From Capsicum annuum (lineage: Eukaryota > Streptophyta > Magnoliopsida > Solanales > Solanaceae): a stretch of DNA of 64,000 nt. The translations under genes and the position numbers were made by a program. Shown here piece after piece: positions 21,557 through 33,367 of this stretch (its first letter is position 1; each line of letters starts with the position of its first letter). The notes beneath the pieces are model-generated. The model saw only the letters and a program-made list of their open reading frames with translations, did no database searches and was not told where the DNA came from. Where the stretch lies: NCBI RefSeq assembly GCF_002878395.1, contig NC_061121.1, forward strand, positions 16,546,639 through 16,610,638. The letters run 5' to 3'.

Positions 21557-24451
21557 TAATCAACATATCATACATTTGCTTAAGCTCTCACCACTAGATC
21601 AAAGCTACATGGGATTCTTTTGAATCTCATTAATTATTGTATGAAATTTATGAAAAGAAATATAAGAGCCTTTTAAAATATTTGAGTTAATTAGGTCACC
21701 AAAATTTTTGAGATGTCTCGACGTAAAATTTAAAAATACTACGAATTAGAGACCCAAATGTATCCTAAGAGTGAAGCTTTTGGTGTTATCCTTAATGCTG
21801 AAAACTTTTTGCTCTTTCATGCAAATTAATCACTAGACCCTACAAATAATAAATTTTTTTCACTGAAATTGTTCAATGGTTATTTTCGCAGCTATTGGAT
21901 TGAATCAGTGAAAAGAAAAAATAATAGTGTAAAAATTAGGAAGATTTCAAATGTTTCAATTATAATTTGTTTTCAAGATGTTATCAACAATATACTGCCA
22001 ATAATATTAAATAACTGTATAAGTTCCAAAACACTATTGATAATGATAGTTTAGTAAAAATACTGCTCAAATTAATTTTTTATTAAAGAGTGTGTCAAGT
22101 AAATATGAGTCAAGCCATATGAAACAGAGGATTACTCATGGATAAACATGATTGAAAATATAATTGCCGTAAAATATACCTGCTAAATCAAACACTGAAC
22201 TAAGTAATGATTCCAGCCTAACTAATTTCAATATTACTAATACATTATATTCAATAGTATTTTTTTTTAAAATCAGAACATATTGAATACTATTTCTATG
22301 CATTTTAATGTTTTGGAATCAACATATAGTATAATGTAATTATCCTAGTTGTACAAAAAAGTTAACACCATATTTGTAATTTACTCTATTATGATTGTCT
22401 TTATCTTTGTCAATATATAGAGGGAAAATGTTTGTCGTATATGTGATTGTGATATGATCAAATCCTAGTGGGTACCAAACTTTCTCTTGCACTGTCAATA
22501 TCAAAAGAATGTTACTACATAATACTCCTGTTTTGGTCTTATAGTCTTAATTTAGTTATGTTAGCTGAGTAATCATGTCAAGTTACAATAGTAAAACTAG
22601 ATTAATTAATTTAGATTTATCACATTAATCAGTATTGTCACGATCCATTTTTTCTAAACAAATCGTAATCACCATTTGGTGTTTGAAGTTGACTGAACAT
22701 ACCTTATTGGCTTTCTAAAACTTTCTCTGTTGTGACGGTTGAAGTGTGTGATTATTTCATTTAAAAATTAAGAAAATATGCTTTTTATTATTTAATTATG
22801 CTTTTAACCGTCTTTCTTATTATGTGTAGGCTTGATTCTTTTTTCATGGGCAAACATATAAAATTTTTTTTTTTTTTTTTTTTAATAATAGGTTAAGGGT
22901 GAAATTCAGTCTCAAGACCTCTAACTAACTATCTTGATACTATGTTAAATTAGTCCTTGTGCCTAATTTACACCCCCGAAAAAAGGTAGCTCAAAGGGAG
23001 AAAGATTGCACAAATCTGATAAAGAGCTCAAGATTTTATTCATTCTCTAACGTGGGACATTTCATGCATGACCATCTCAGGCCTGGATTTGATTCCACTG
23101 TCCGGTCAGGTGAGAAATGCACATTCATGGATCGGTGTTATTTTCAGGCATAATAGATAAATGTGCGATATTTAAACTTGTAAAAAAGTGAACAAAAAGA
23201 TACATGTGTCCTATGTGCATTTCATGTGGCCAATTCATGTCCTACATGCTACATGACATTCTACACGTGTATTATAACCCATAGACTATATGTGTTTACT
23301 TGTTCAATTTTATACAAGTTAAATATCTACTTGTACACATCTAAATTGAAGATCAATAAATATGAATTGAGACCAAATTATAGAACATATTTATATATTA
23401 TGGCTTTTCATTCCACCAACTGTTTAGTTTTATGAGGACCCCTATATTGGCCTTGTCTCTAACACCATACTGAAGCGTGTGAATCATTATCTTATTAGAA
23501 ACACCATAATTTTTTTATTATTTTTATTGTATTTCCAACACTTGTCATTCATTCTACACAACTGAAATGAATGTTAAAACAAAACAAAATTTGAACTTTC
23601 CTTGCCAAATTCTGGAAAAAATACAGATTTGTAATTCTTCCATTTTGAAAATTGTGAAAGTATTTGTAAAACAAGCAAAAGTTATGCAATAATAGAATTT
23701 TTTGAAGTATGAAATGGACCAAATAGCTTATAATTAACCAAAAATGAAAATCAAAACATAACAGTACATTAAACCAAATTGGTTAAAAGTGATACGAATC
23801 TACTAAATACAGTGAAACAAAAGAGTTGTATTTTTGTACGTAAATGGAAATATATAATAAATCAGAAAAGGAGAATATACAGTATAATAATTGAAGCACC
23901 TCCCCAAATCTTTAACGACAAGCAAAGCAAAGACAATTTTGACTCTACTTTTTTCGATAAATTTGACTTTTATTATTCAATACTAATAGTATATTCCCTT
24001 CATTTCAAGATTTGTCGTGATTTTTAATTATCTTAAATAATTAATTATTTTAAATTTAAGATAAAATTAATTATTATTAATTTAATTTCATTCTTAATAG
24101 TAATAATTATTCTTGAAGCGTATAAAGACCTTCACAGAAGAGATGATATCTTAACACATAAATAAGGGTGAAATAATAATTAAAAAAACACCTCCTGATT
24201 AATATATGCTTAATGAGTTGTGAAAGAGAAATAGAAAAAATAATTTGAGATAGAGGAAATATTAATATCAACAAGGATCATAGTAGGATAAATTGATTCT
24301 TTCGGTCAGAATTATAATTCTTCAATCAAACTCTAAAAACTTATGTTCGGGTGCGCTTCTCTCTAAATAAGTCTCACAAAATACGAATTCAAATTAATCG
24401 ATTTTAATATTGAATATCAACGTGGAACCCAAAAAACTAATAGTAGCATAT
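21557..24451. other. AT-rich intergenic DNA with repeat fragments
   Basis: No gene recognised. About 22860-23160 holds a poly-T run and fragments (GAGCTCAAGATTTTATTCATT, ACGTGGGACATTT, CATGACCATCTCAGGCCTGG) that look like old dispersed repeats. Frames at 23226-23435 and 23779-24027 have no homology I can see. Near 23993-24030 a stretch (TTCCCTTCATTTCAAGATTTGT) resembles a lone Stowaway-type MITE end. Confidence 0.55.
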
Positions 24452-24718
24452 TACTATTCCTTTCGTCTCATATTAATTGGTTATTTTTATTTTTATATAC
24501 ATGATAAAAAATTATAAATAAGAAGATAATTTTATTAATTTGCCCCTTAAAGCTTCTTGAAAATTTTACAAATAAAAGTAAATACTTTCAAAAAGTACTA
24601 ATTGCACGAATAATATGAAAAAAAATTAATATTTTTTTTCATTTAATAAGATAATCAATTAATGTAAGATAATATTTTTAATAAGATGATCAATAAATGT
24701 TAAACGGAGGGAATAATT
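24452..24718. mobile_element. Stowaway-like MITE
   Basis: Left end CTATTCCTTTCGTCTCATATTAATTGG (24454 on) pairs with the right end, whose reverse complement reads TTATTCCCTCCGTTTAACATT. Both are variants of the CTCCCTCCGT-type Stowaway terminus. TA dinucleotides lie at the edges, the interior is AT-rich and there is no coding capacity. A second, more degraded element of the same kind may lie at about 24960-25130 (left TTTCCTCCATTCAATTTTACTT, right AAATAAAGATGGACGAACAAAG). Confidence 0.6.
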
Positions 24719-26960
24719 AATACTATTATTTTACCACTGTTATATATTCCTTCCTTGTAGCTCCAGTTAACCAGAAATGATTGTCAAAAAGCAAGAAAGT
24801 TTAGAATAAACAATGTACGTAAATAAAAACAATTAGGAATATGGCCCGTGACTACTTTATAATTTGTTTTTTCGTTTAAGTTATTTTATTTGTCCATGGC
24901 TCCTTTTCGTCACGTGATTGATAGAAACCCGTGACTAAGATCTCCTACTTATTTTTCGTATTTCCTCCATTCAATTTTACTTATTAAATATTAATTTGAT
25001 ACATAATAAATAATATTAATATTTAATAATAAGAATAAAATGGACATAAATATATAAATTAATCTTGATTGATACGTATTGTTAGAGGTTTATTTTTAGT
25101 AATATGAACAAATAAAGATGGACGAACAAAGTATTTTACGAAATAATCCAGCTATTTCAGTGATGAATTATATATGGCGTTTGGGCTATATCTTTTTTTT
25201 TTTAAAAAAAAAAATAGTTTGAAGAAAATGTAAAAGAAGTTTTTTGATAATGGGTGTTCCGTGTTCACAAAATATTGAAATCGAAGATTTTTTTTTAATT
25301 TAATTCGATTTTAGTTTTAAATTTTTAGAATTGGTTTTAGTTTTTAAGAATACTAACATTTGATTTGGATTTGAGTCAAAGGTCTATCAGAATAGTGTCT
25401 CTACGTTCAACGTAGGGGTAAGGACGTATGGACTGTATACATATTATTTTTTTCAGATCTCATATATGGACTTACGTACATTAAATTTGTGGCTCAAGTT
25501 ATGCTCAAGACATAAGTTCAATGACACAATTTATGTCAACTAAACACAAGTTCCGACTAAAGATCTAAGGCATGAGTTCAGTGACACAAATTACATCAAT
25601 GCAAAGAAAAACTAAGTCCAAGCACAAGAAACAAGTTATGCCCCAAAGCAAAGTTAAGTAGACCCAAATTAAGTCCAAGACATAAGTTAGTAAAACAACT
25701 TATACCTAAAATATAAATTCAGTGACATAAATTATATTACGGACATAAATTCAGTAGTACAAGTTTTACCCAAGGCAAAGTAAGTTCTTTAAAGTCTTGC
25801 CATATGAATCAGTTACTACAAAACTTATGTTCTAGGGCAAACATTTTCTAAATAATTTTGCCAAAATTAGGTCAAAGTTAAGGATCCTTTGATCCATAAA
25901 TTCTTATTAAATAAGCAATAGAGACAAAACTAAAGATCATGTCGAATAAGAGCAGTCCATGCAAACGCTTGATTGAAAATTCATAAATTTTAAAAAATAA
26001 AATCAAGGTCGAATTCAAAAATTCAAATCAAATACCTAAAAAATTTAAATTCGGATTTGAGTTTGTGGTTGACCCAAACTATGCTCACCCCTAGCCAACA
26101 TTAAAAACCTCAAGGGTCAAACTCGAAGGAACTTATGCCAGACAAAAATCTAAAAGAACAGAAAAACAAGTGCAATAACAAAGAACACATTAACAAAAAG
26201 TGGGACATAAGTGGGGCAAAAACATTCAATGTAAAGAGGGGGGCATTCTTGAATCCTTAAATGATGAAGAAACTAAAAGAGAAATTAAAGAGGGTACTAG
26301 TGTAGTCATAGTAGTAGTAGTGTAGTAGTGGGTGTGGCTTTTTTTTTCCATAATGAATTTTACCAACAACTTTAGACAAGCATGTGACACATTTAATTAT
26401 ACCTCTTCTTCTCTCCCTCTCAACTCTCAAGTACTGTATTTTCACCTTAAATGCTTTGCCTTGTGACCTTATTATGGTCCATATCTCTTCTTCTTTTTTT
26501 TCAACCGGAGGCGAATTTAAAATTTAAAGTTACCTAATTTTGAAGAAATATGATCTTATATTATTGTATGTTCTTTGAGGTGCGTGAATCGAGTTAATTA
26601 AGTTAAATTTACTTGAATTCTCTTGAAAGAGAGGGAAGCCTTCAGGAATGCAAACACAAGGAGTACATGGTTGTAGTGTGCTCGTGTTGTATGGTATTGG
26701 TTAAGTCGAGCGATGAGAATTATCCATGTGTTTAGTTGTCGTCATTAAATTTAGAATCTAAACGAATTGCCGGTGAAACATGGAGAAAGGTGAGGATGGC
26801 GTCAAGTCAGCAAGCCTCTTTTACCCTGAGTGACATGTGTTATAATGGTTGGACAAAGGATCGGGGTCCTTTGAGGGTGAGCTAACCCCAACTACCCATC
26901 CTTAATTAGTTTTCATATCATTGTCTATGCTCTAGATGTTCAATCCTGATCATGCGGGAT
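24719..26960. other. Intergenic DNA with small repeats; no gene identified
   Basis: Includes the degraded MITE at about 24960-25130, an RTE/TS tail fragment on plus at about 25383-25445 (GTCTATCAGAATAGTGTCTCTACG then GTAGGGGTAAGGACGTATG), and a run of imperfect repeats at about 25480-25840 built on 'GACATAAGTTCAGTGACACAAATTA'. A GC-richer stretch at 26620-26900 reads like non-AT-rich transposon or gene debris, but no frame continues through it and I cannot name it. Confidence 0.5.
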
Positions 26961-27270
26961 TGTTTTGTCCCACATCATTAGTGGATGGACTAATTTTATG
27001 ATCTTGTTCGGGATTGAGTTAGGTTATGATCCATTTCTTAGGCCTATCTTAATTTTAATCTGATGGCAAGCCTCATATTATGTTTTCCAAGTTCTGAATG
27101 TCTATTCGTAGACGTACTGGGATATTTAGTCCGACAACATTTATGGTATCAATATTTGAACTCATTATATGTCGTGAATGATTTTTATCTCATGAGCTAG
27201 TTTTTACAGTTAAGTTCAATCCAAATTTTATTTCTTGATATTGTACTAGAGTCAGATCCATTCCAATTCT
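26961..27270 (+). mobile_element. TRIM/LTR-like remnant (weak)
   Basis: Contains TGTCCCACATCATTAGTGGATGG, later ATGAGCTAGTTTTTACAGTTAAGTTCAATCC, and then TTGTACTAGAGTCAGATCC. In many plant LTR and TRIM elements 'TCCCACATCGG...GAGCTAGCTTTTGGGGTTGAGTTAGGCC' is followed by the primer site TGGTATCAGAGCC. The last phrase here looks like a decayed version of that site. No second LTR or coding sequence was found. Confidence 0.35.
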
Positions 27271-28378
27271 TATTTAATCTGATGTTAGTAACTGGCATGT
27301 TGTCCAATTGGGTTTTCTCATCCTTTATTAGCATTATGAAAAACAGACAATATAAATGAAATTATATAGTCCTCACTCCTCAAAACAATAAGAGGGAATT
27401 GTTCATTTTTGTGGACCTGGACATTCTTGTTAGCCCAATGGGCTTCCTCTTTTCTTTAAGCCCGTTAAGCCTAACTAGTTGGGCTGAAAGTCGGGTTGGA
27501 GAAAAAGAAGATGAAAGTCCTCTTTACTTATTAATAAATAACATAAATATCAACCTTTTAGAATTATTTACACTCTATTCCACCTTTTTAATTATTCTAC
27601 TCTCTCTCCAATTCATATACATAGGACAACAGACATATACATAGGAACATTTGTATATGCGAATTTGTTATTGTCTTTAAACATGGAAATAACGGATCCC
27701 CTTAATTTAAGGACGTAATTAACGCAACTAATGTAATAAGTGAATTACAACATACCTTAAATTATGTAATAACTACTAAAATTCAAATTTTGAAAATAAC
27801 AAATACATAAAAGTCAAATCAAACGAAAAACATAAATCAAAAATAATTTGAGCACTGATTTTTGATCTTTTGAAGAAAAAGAAATTAATTGGAATTCAAG
27901 AAGATGAGTATTGGTATTCTTTTGACGTACTCTTGTTAATGGAGATCCACTAAATGTCAAATTCTTTCATATTTGTTAACTATATATGCAGATTTATACA
28001 TTATCGAATTGTCTGTTTGATGTTGTGTCGATGTCATTTTGTTGTTAATTTTTATTTTGCGAAGATTGTTTTGACGATGAACACGTGAATATATATTTTT
28101 TTTGCCATGAGATTGGGCATTTTATAAGTTTGTAATTTCCTGGGTAGATACGGTTATGTTGTATATATAACGATTTTATATGTTTTTGTATGAATTGAAA
28201 GTAATTGAGGAATTTAAATGGAGTAAATTTGTTTTACGAACAGTCTCAAATACATGTACGATCTGCTTTGTATATGTCTATATGTCTTCATAAAATTATA
28301 TGAATTGTTTATATGCATTTAGATGTAGTATTATGTTAATAAAATATTAATCTTTTTGATATTTTTTTTGTTGTTCAG
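27271..28378. other. AT-rich DNA upstream of the MULE fossil
   Basis: No gene recognised. The plus frame at 27399-27644 lacks recognisable motifs. Could include the 5' part of the decayed Mutator element, but no transposase motif or terminal repeat is legible. Confidence 0.45.
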
Positions 28379-28790
28379 GTGAAGGCTTCGTCAACCTACA
28401 TATACTCAGTTTATGAATCTAGAAGAAGGTACATCGTCGACCTCGAAAGTAGCTCGTACAACTGTGAAAGGTTTCAAATAAATCAGATATCTTGTCTTCA
28501 CGCTATTGTTGTTTTGAAGTCTAAGCATGTAAAAGTTTTGGGTTGTACTGCTTAGATTACTACAAGCTGAGCACTTTGGTGAAGACATTGAAATGTTTCT
28601 AACAGTGTAGATAAGGAAGAAGCTTTGTCTCCGATTTATAAAAGGCTGCCAGGAAGATCGGAGAAAGGGAGAAAGAAAAAATCAAACAAAACACTTTCAT
28701 AAAGTATAAATTATTGTGGACAGTGCAGACATGAGGGGCACAATGAATGTTCATGTAACTTTTATCCAAAGGAGAACTAACTTGTAGTTT
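28379..28790 (+). pseudogene. Mutator-like (MULE/MuDR) transposase C-terminal fossil
   Basis: After an acceptor-like TTGTTCAG the frame reads 'VKASSTYIYSVYESRRRYIVDLES', then 'NCERFQINQISCLHAIVVLKSKHV', matching the SWIM zinc-finger region of plant MULE transposases (usually CNC-RFQ...C-HA). The first Cys of the CxC pair is Tyr here. A stop (about 28552) ends this frame. Downstream, in another frame, 'LPGRSEKGRKKKS' and a zinc knuckle 'CGQCRHEGHNEC' (CX2CX4HX4C) appear at about 28640-28755, as at the C-terminus of MuDR-type proteins. The N-terminal domain and DDE catalytic part are absent. Non-functional. Confidence 0.7.
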
Positions 28791-31007
28791 TTCAATACTC
28801 TTGATGATTAATAACTCAAATAACATTTTCTACTTTTATGTTTTGATTTGTTGAACAATTTGAGTTGGAGGATGGTAATTAGTAATAAATATATATCAGT
28901 TTGTTGCAAAGTAGAACAATGAAATATAAGACGTAAATATAAATACACTGGTAGAACAATGAAATATTCATTAGTAATAAATATTATTAACGCAGCTGTC
29001 AAATATACAAGACAAATAATAAATATAAATACATGGGTAGAACAATGGAATATAAGACGTAATATACGACTATGTGTTATACATCCACATACAAAGATGA
29101 TACGCCTATGTATAAGACTGAATATACACTGAAATTTAGAATCAGTAAACCAATATAATGCAGTGATATAAACAAAAATATAACACATGCAAAAACAGTC
29201 AGTACATCTCAAAAACATAATTCATTGTATTTTAAAAACTTTGTACATACAAAATCCATACATTAGTTTACTAATCCAACCCAACAAAAATTCACAGAAA
29301 AGAAACAATCTTCACCATAAACATCTTCAAGACTATTCAATGCCAACTATTCCTGATTCACGAGGTGGAAGGACAAATTTTGTCCTTGATCTTGGAGGGT
29401 CGTCATTGTCACCAACATAACATTTATTTGCCTTTCGAAGATCGTAATTTTGAAGCAGTGACACATATCGTATACGATGGTATTCAACTTCAAAATCACC
29501 TGAACGCACATCAATTCCTTCGCTTAGGTATTCTGTATTTCAGATCCTGTATTGAATGAAAAACAAAATCATAAAATTAGAGAATATTGTCAATTCAAAA
29601 CTGCTATGTTGTACAGAAACCATAAATTTCAAAACAGGTCAAGTACTTAACAGTACTTATGTATATGTCTAGCACATACATAGTTATTGCTTTTATGTTG
29701 ATGTACATTAACCAACTAAAGAATTCATAAGTGAATAAATACATAGCAATACTTATGCATATGTCTAGCACATGCATAGTTATTGCTTGTATGTGGATGT
29801 GCACTAACTATAAAATTCCTGACAGACAAACTAGAATTATGTATATGTCTACCATATAGAACAACATCTAATGAATAATGTATGTGTATAACACTTACTA
29901 ATATATAAACCCAGCAATCACATATATAGATGAAATGCATATATCATTGTATTTCTATCAAAAGCATCATCAAATCCGTATATGCCGAATATATATAAAG
30001 AATTGTTTTGTATTTGCGCAGGAAGATTCTAACATAACTTTACATTGAAAAGTCAGAAATACTTTTGGTAAACGTGGTTGTGCAGTATTTTTTTTTTTAT
30101 TTTCTTGACGATTCACCAATTTATTTTTTCGACTTTATCGACTTTAGAACAACAACTTTGTTAAGCTTATCTTTATGGGATCGTTACAAAGTTTATATCT
30201 GTTTTCAACAAAGTTAGGTTCCTCATCAAATACTCCAAAAACGAACCCAACTATCGAATTCGTTGGTTTAGTATGCTCTAATTGAGTTAATCCTAAACTA
30301 AATGAAGGAGAATCATCCGTTTACTAAGTACGATGTTGTTAATTTAGTACTTGAAATAGCTGATTTTGAAAAGAAAAAAAGGAGAATACAAAAATCCAAA
30401 CTATATTTGGTAAAGTAGAAACTCAAAAATTACTTAATCAAAGCATGCAATAATTTGTTCATTCGAAAATCTTCAAAAATTCGATTAATTAAAGAAAATT
30501 ACTAACCTCAGATCTTAAAAATTGACAATGATAAAAGAAAATTAAGTTAAAATTGAATACCATTGAATAACAGTTGAACTCAAACAAGGTTAATTTCAAC
30601 ATGGTAACTGGTCCTTGATTCTAGCCTATTTTTAAGGGGAACAACCATGAGAGTAAAACAGGGTTTTCTATGTATATATACTTTAAGAGAGAGAAACTTA
30701 AAAAGTAGATTTATGTAATATGTTTAGGGAGTTTTTTTTATAATAAATAAAACATAAGTTGTGGGTTTGTGCAATTTTTAATAGAATATGTAAATAGGAA
30801 TTTGAAGAAAACACGAATAACCGCCCACTCAATCGCATTAATTAAAATAGTTGGTAGATGTATAATATATGTATAATTCATGTATCAGACGTGTATTACC
30901 AATTATAATTAGTGTGTGGTCTATGTATCCACTATCCGTACAAGAAAAAGTAAATAGCTTATCCCGCCGGCTATTTGCGTAAAGATCTCATAGAATTTTT
31001 GCTTTCT
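28791..31007. other. AT-rich DNA with local repeats; no functional gene
   Basis: About 28900-29060 repeats 'GTAGAACAATG-AATATAAGACGTAA'; about 29650-29830 repeats 'TATGTCTAGCACATRCATAGTTATTGCTT' twice, about 115 bases apart. A 136-codon minus frame (28808-29218) is built on these repeats and has no family motif. 29330-29560 has non-random composition but no recognisable product; it may belong to the same decayed Mutator element. Confidence 0.5.
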
Positions 31008-31260
31008 CTAGATCAGGGTGTTTATGGAAACTCGAAAAATCCAACCAGATCGAAGAAAAAGATAGATACGTTTTTTTTTTTTTTTTTTGGTTTAGTTTGA
31101 CTTTAGATTTTAAACTTAAAAATCGATATAATTTGATTCGATTTTGATTTTAAGAAAAAAAAAAAAAAAAGTAAACCAGCTTGACTATATAATTAAATAT
31201 TTATTTGAAAATTATAACTTTGCATGCACGCATATTTATTTAATCTTTTTGCACTCCTAG
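31008..31260. mobile_element. Possible hAT-type MITE (weak)
   Basis: Starts near CTAGATCAGGGTGTTTATGGAAACTCGAAAAATCCAACC in content and ends TTTGCACTCCTAG. This resembles Solanaceae MITEs running from CTAGGGGTGTTCATGG to ...GCACACCCCTAG, with an interior rich in 'AAAATCGA/TTCGATTTT' phrases. The termini are decayed and no target duplication is clear. Confidence 0.35.
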
Positions 31261-32496
31261 TTTGTAACGTAGATATTTTTTTAATAGTAATTCAACTTTT
31301 TACCTTTACTTTTAGTTATCACCATTGTTTATTTTAATAATCGTTCAGATATTTTGACATATCATAACTAAATCTTTAATCTTTTATTCTCCCCACCCCA
31401 CACCCCCTCCGAAAAAAGAAATTCGTTTGCAATTTTTTTTTTTCTTAAAATGTACTCTTGATTTGGTAGTGTTATGTTGGAATATAGCCAACTTACTATG
31501 TATTTAGAATAATAGCGTCATATATTTTATGATGAAATCACCTAAATTGATTTGATTTAATTTCAACATTTGAAAATCTGTCTTAATGAGTTTGATTTCT
31601 TTTTGGAAGAAAATCAACTCAAATCGAACCATCAATATTCAGATTATGCATACATAACTCACTCTCTTTTCTTAGCATTGCCTATTCCGTCCTCTTTTTC
31701 GATTGCATTTGAGACTTCAATTCTCACTTAAAGTTCTTGTTTTGATAATTTAAAAGTTAAAAGAAGATTTTATTCACTGATAAATGAGTATTTCAAATCA
31801 TCTTCAGAATCTTTCAATTCGTCAAAAATGAAAATTTAAATTTTCGTAAGTTCTTTCTGAATTTCCCTCTAGGTTATTGAACATAATCGCATTTCGAAAG
31901 TCATTTTGTATTCTTAAATCATTTTCTATTCAGTTGTTGAAAAATAAAGATTAAATTTTCTAAATGAGATTGAGTTCGATAAACAAATATAATATAAATA
32001 TCAAACGTGAATAAACTTTTTTATATTGATGAGTTTGAATAATACACATTCCTAACTACTCCTATATTACTTGTGAAAGTGACCACGAGTGCACCAGTAG
32101 TTCACAAGGCTAATATTTCTATCATTAGTGCTTTCAATAAATGCAACAACTAAACAAATATTATTCAATGTTTAAGATTAATTGGATTAATATAACCTTC
32201 TAGATTCAATTTTCCCTATATAAGAATTCAAATTAGGGATTAGGGAGAAGAATATTTCTGGTATAGTAGGGTAATAATCTAGCTGTGCACCAACATATTC
32301 TTTGTCTTACTTAAAGAAAAAAAATATTTTTTTAATGAGAATAATAAGATTTCAAGTTCAAAAGAATTTTTTTTTTTTTTTTTTTAAATTGAGAATCATA
32401 AGATTTCAAGTTCAGGTTTTAAAACTTGATCAAGGATAAAAATATTAGATGATTTTTTTTATTGTTTAAATTTTGATAAATAGAGTTACTCGATAC
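31261..32496. other. AT-rich intergenic DNA
   Basis: No gene. A short duplicated phrase 'GAGAATAATAAGATTTCAAGTTC / GAGAATCATAAGATTTCAAGTTC' occurs at about 32337 and 32391 beside poly-T runs. Confidence 0.55.
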
Positions 32497-32600
32497 TTCT
32501 GTACAATGGTACGAGATAGTAGGTAGGTCGTAGAATTAGCTGAAGTGCGTAAGAGGTTCGGACACCATAATTGTAACAGAAGTGCAAAAAAAGAAGTGTG
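32497..32600 (+). repeat. SolS-type SINE 3' fragment
   Basis: Reads GTACGAGATAGTAGGTAGGTCGTAGAATTAGCTGAAGTGCG then AGGTTCGGACACCATAATTGT. This resembles the 3' body of Solanaceae SINEs (usual form '...GAATTAGTCGAGGTGCGCGCAAGCTGGCCCGGACACC'). Weaker related copies lie at about 32700-32790 (AGAATTAGTTAAGATACATAAG...CGAACATCATAA) and 35380-35430. No target duplications identified. Confidence 0.5.
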
Positions 32601-32612
32601 CACGCGCGCGCG

Positions 32613-32651
<39 letters not shown>

Positions 32652-32652
32652 T
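32596..32652. repeat. Compound (CG)n(CA)n(TA)n microsatellite
   Basis: A run of alternating purine-pyrimidine steps changing from GTGTGCACGCGCGCGCGC to CA repeats and then to TA repeats without interruption. Confidence 0.9.
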
Positions 32653-33311
32653 GTTCAAATTAACTTTGATAGACATAATTATTCAATACTTATATTAATT
32701 GTGGTGAAAGATAGCAAATAGCTCAAAGAATTAGTTAAGATACATAAGTTAGTTCGAACATCATAATTTTCAATAAATAAAAAAGAAGAAGCAAAATTGT
32801 AAATCCTCTCCACTAAAGTTCTTAAAATAAATAAATCTCCACTAAAATTCCTAACTTCAAGATTTGCTATAAACAATTGGCTTTGAACTTTGAAGTGACA
32901 CTTCAACTAAATTATTCAAGCCGCTTAATTAGCAATAACTCACGTAAAAACAAAAAAGAACATTGAGTGAATGCATTTGGTCTAAGAGTTTGGTAGTGAT
33001 TGACTAAAATAATTTTCATTTTTGAAATATCTAAAGTTCTATGTTTTTTTATTTTTTAATTTGTACAAGTACTTGTGATTTGAGGGTAGGGTTCTTGTGC
33101 CATACATGAGAAAATTTTCATTAAAATTAAGAGAACCATGAAGACAAAAAAAAAAAAAAAAAACTTATTTTATGTTTTCAAAGTGACTCATTATTTGAGT
33201 TCTTGTGAATTAAAATATGAAAAGAAAAATGAAATCACTAACCTAATGCAAGTTTGGGGCCCTAAGTTTTGTCTCTTCAATAGAACAATGCCTTCACCAA
33301 ATTGTATATAT

Positions 33312-33367
<56 letters not shown>

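Noticed and set aside
26257..26445. 62-codon minus frame
   Set aside because: Low-complexity Tyr/Phe-rich C-terminus from a TAG-repeat stretch and no family motif.
28808..29218. 136-codon minus frame, the longest in the intergenic region
   Set aside because: Runs through local repeats (RTAGAACAATG units), has a Cys/Tyr/Ile-rich low-complexity composition and no recognisable domain.
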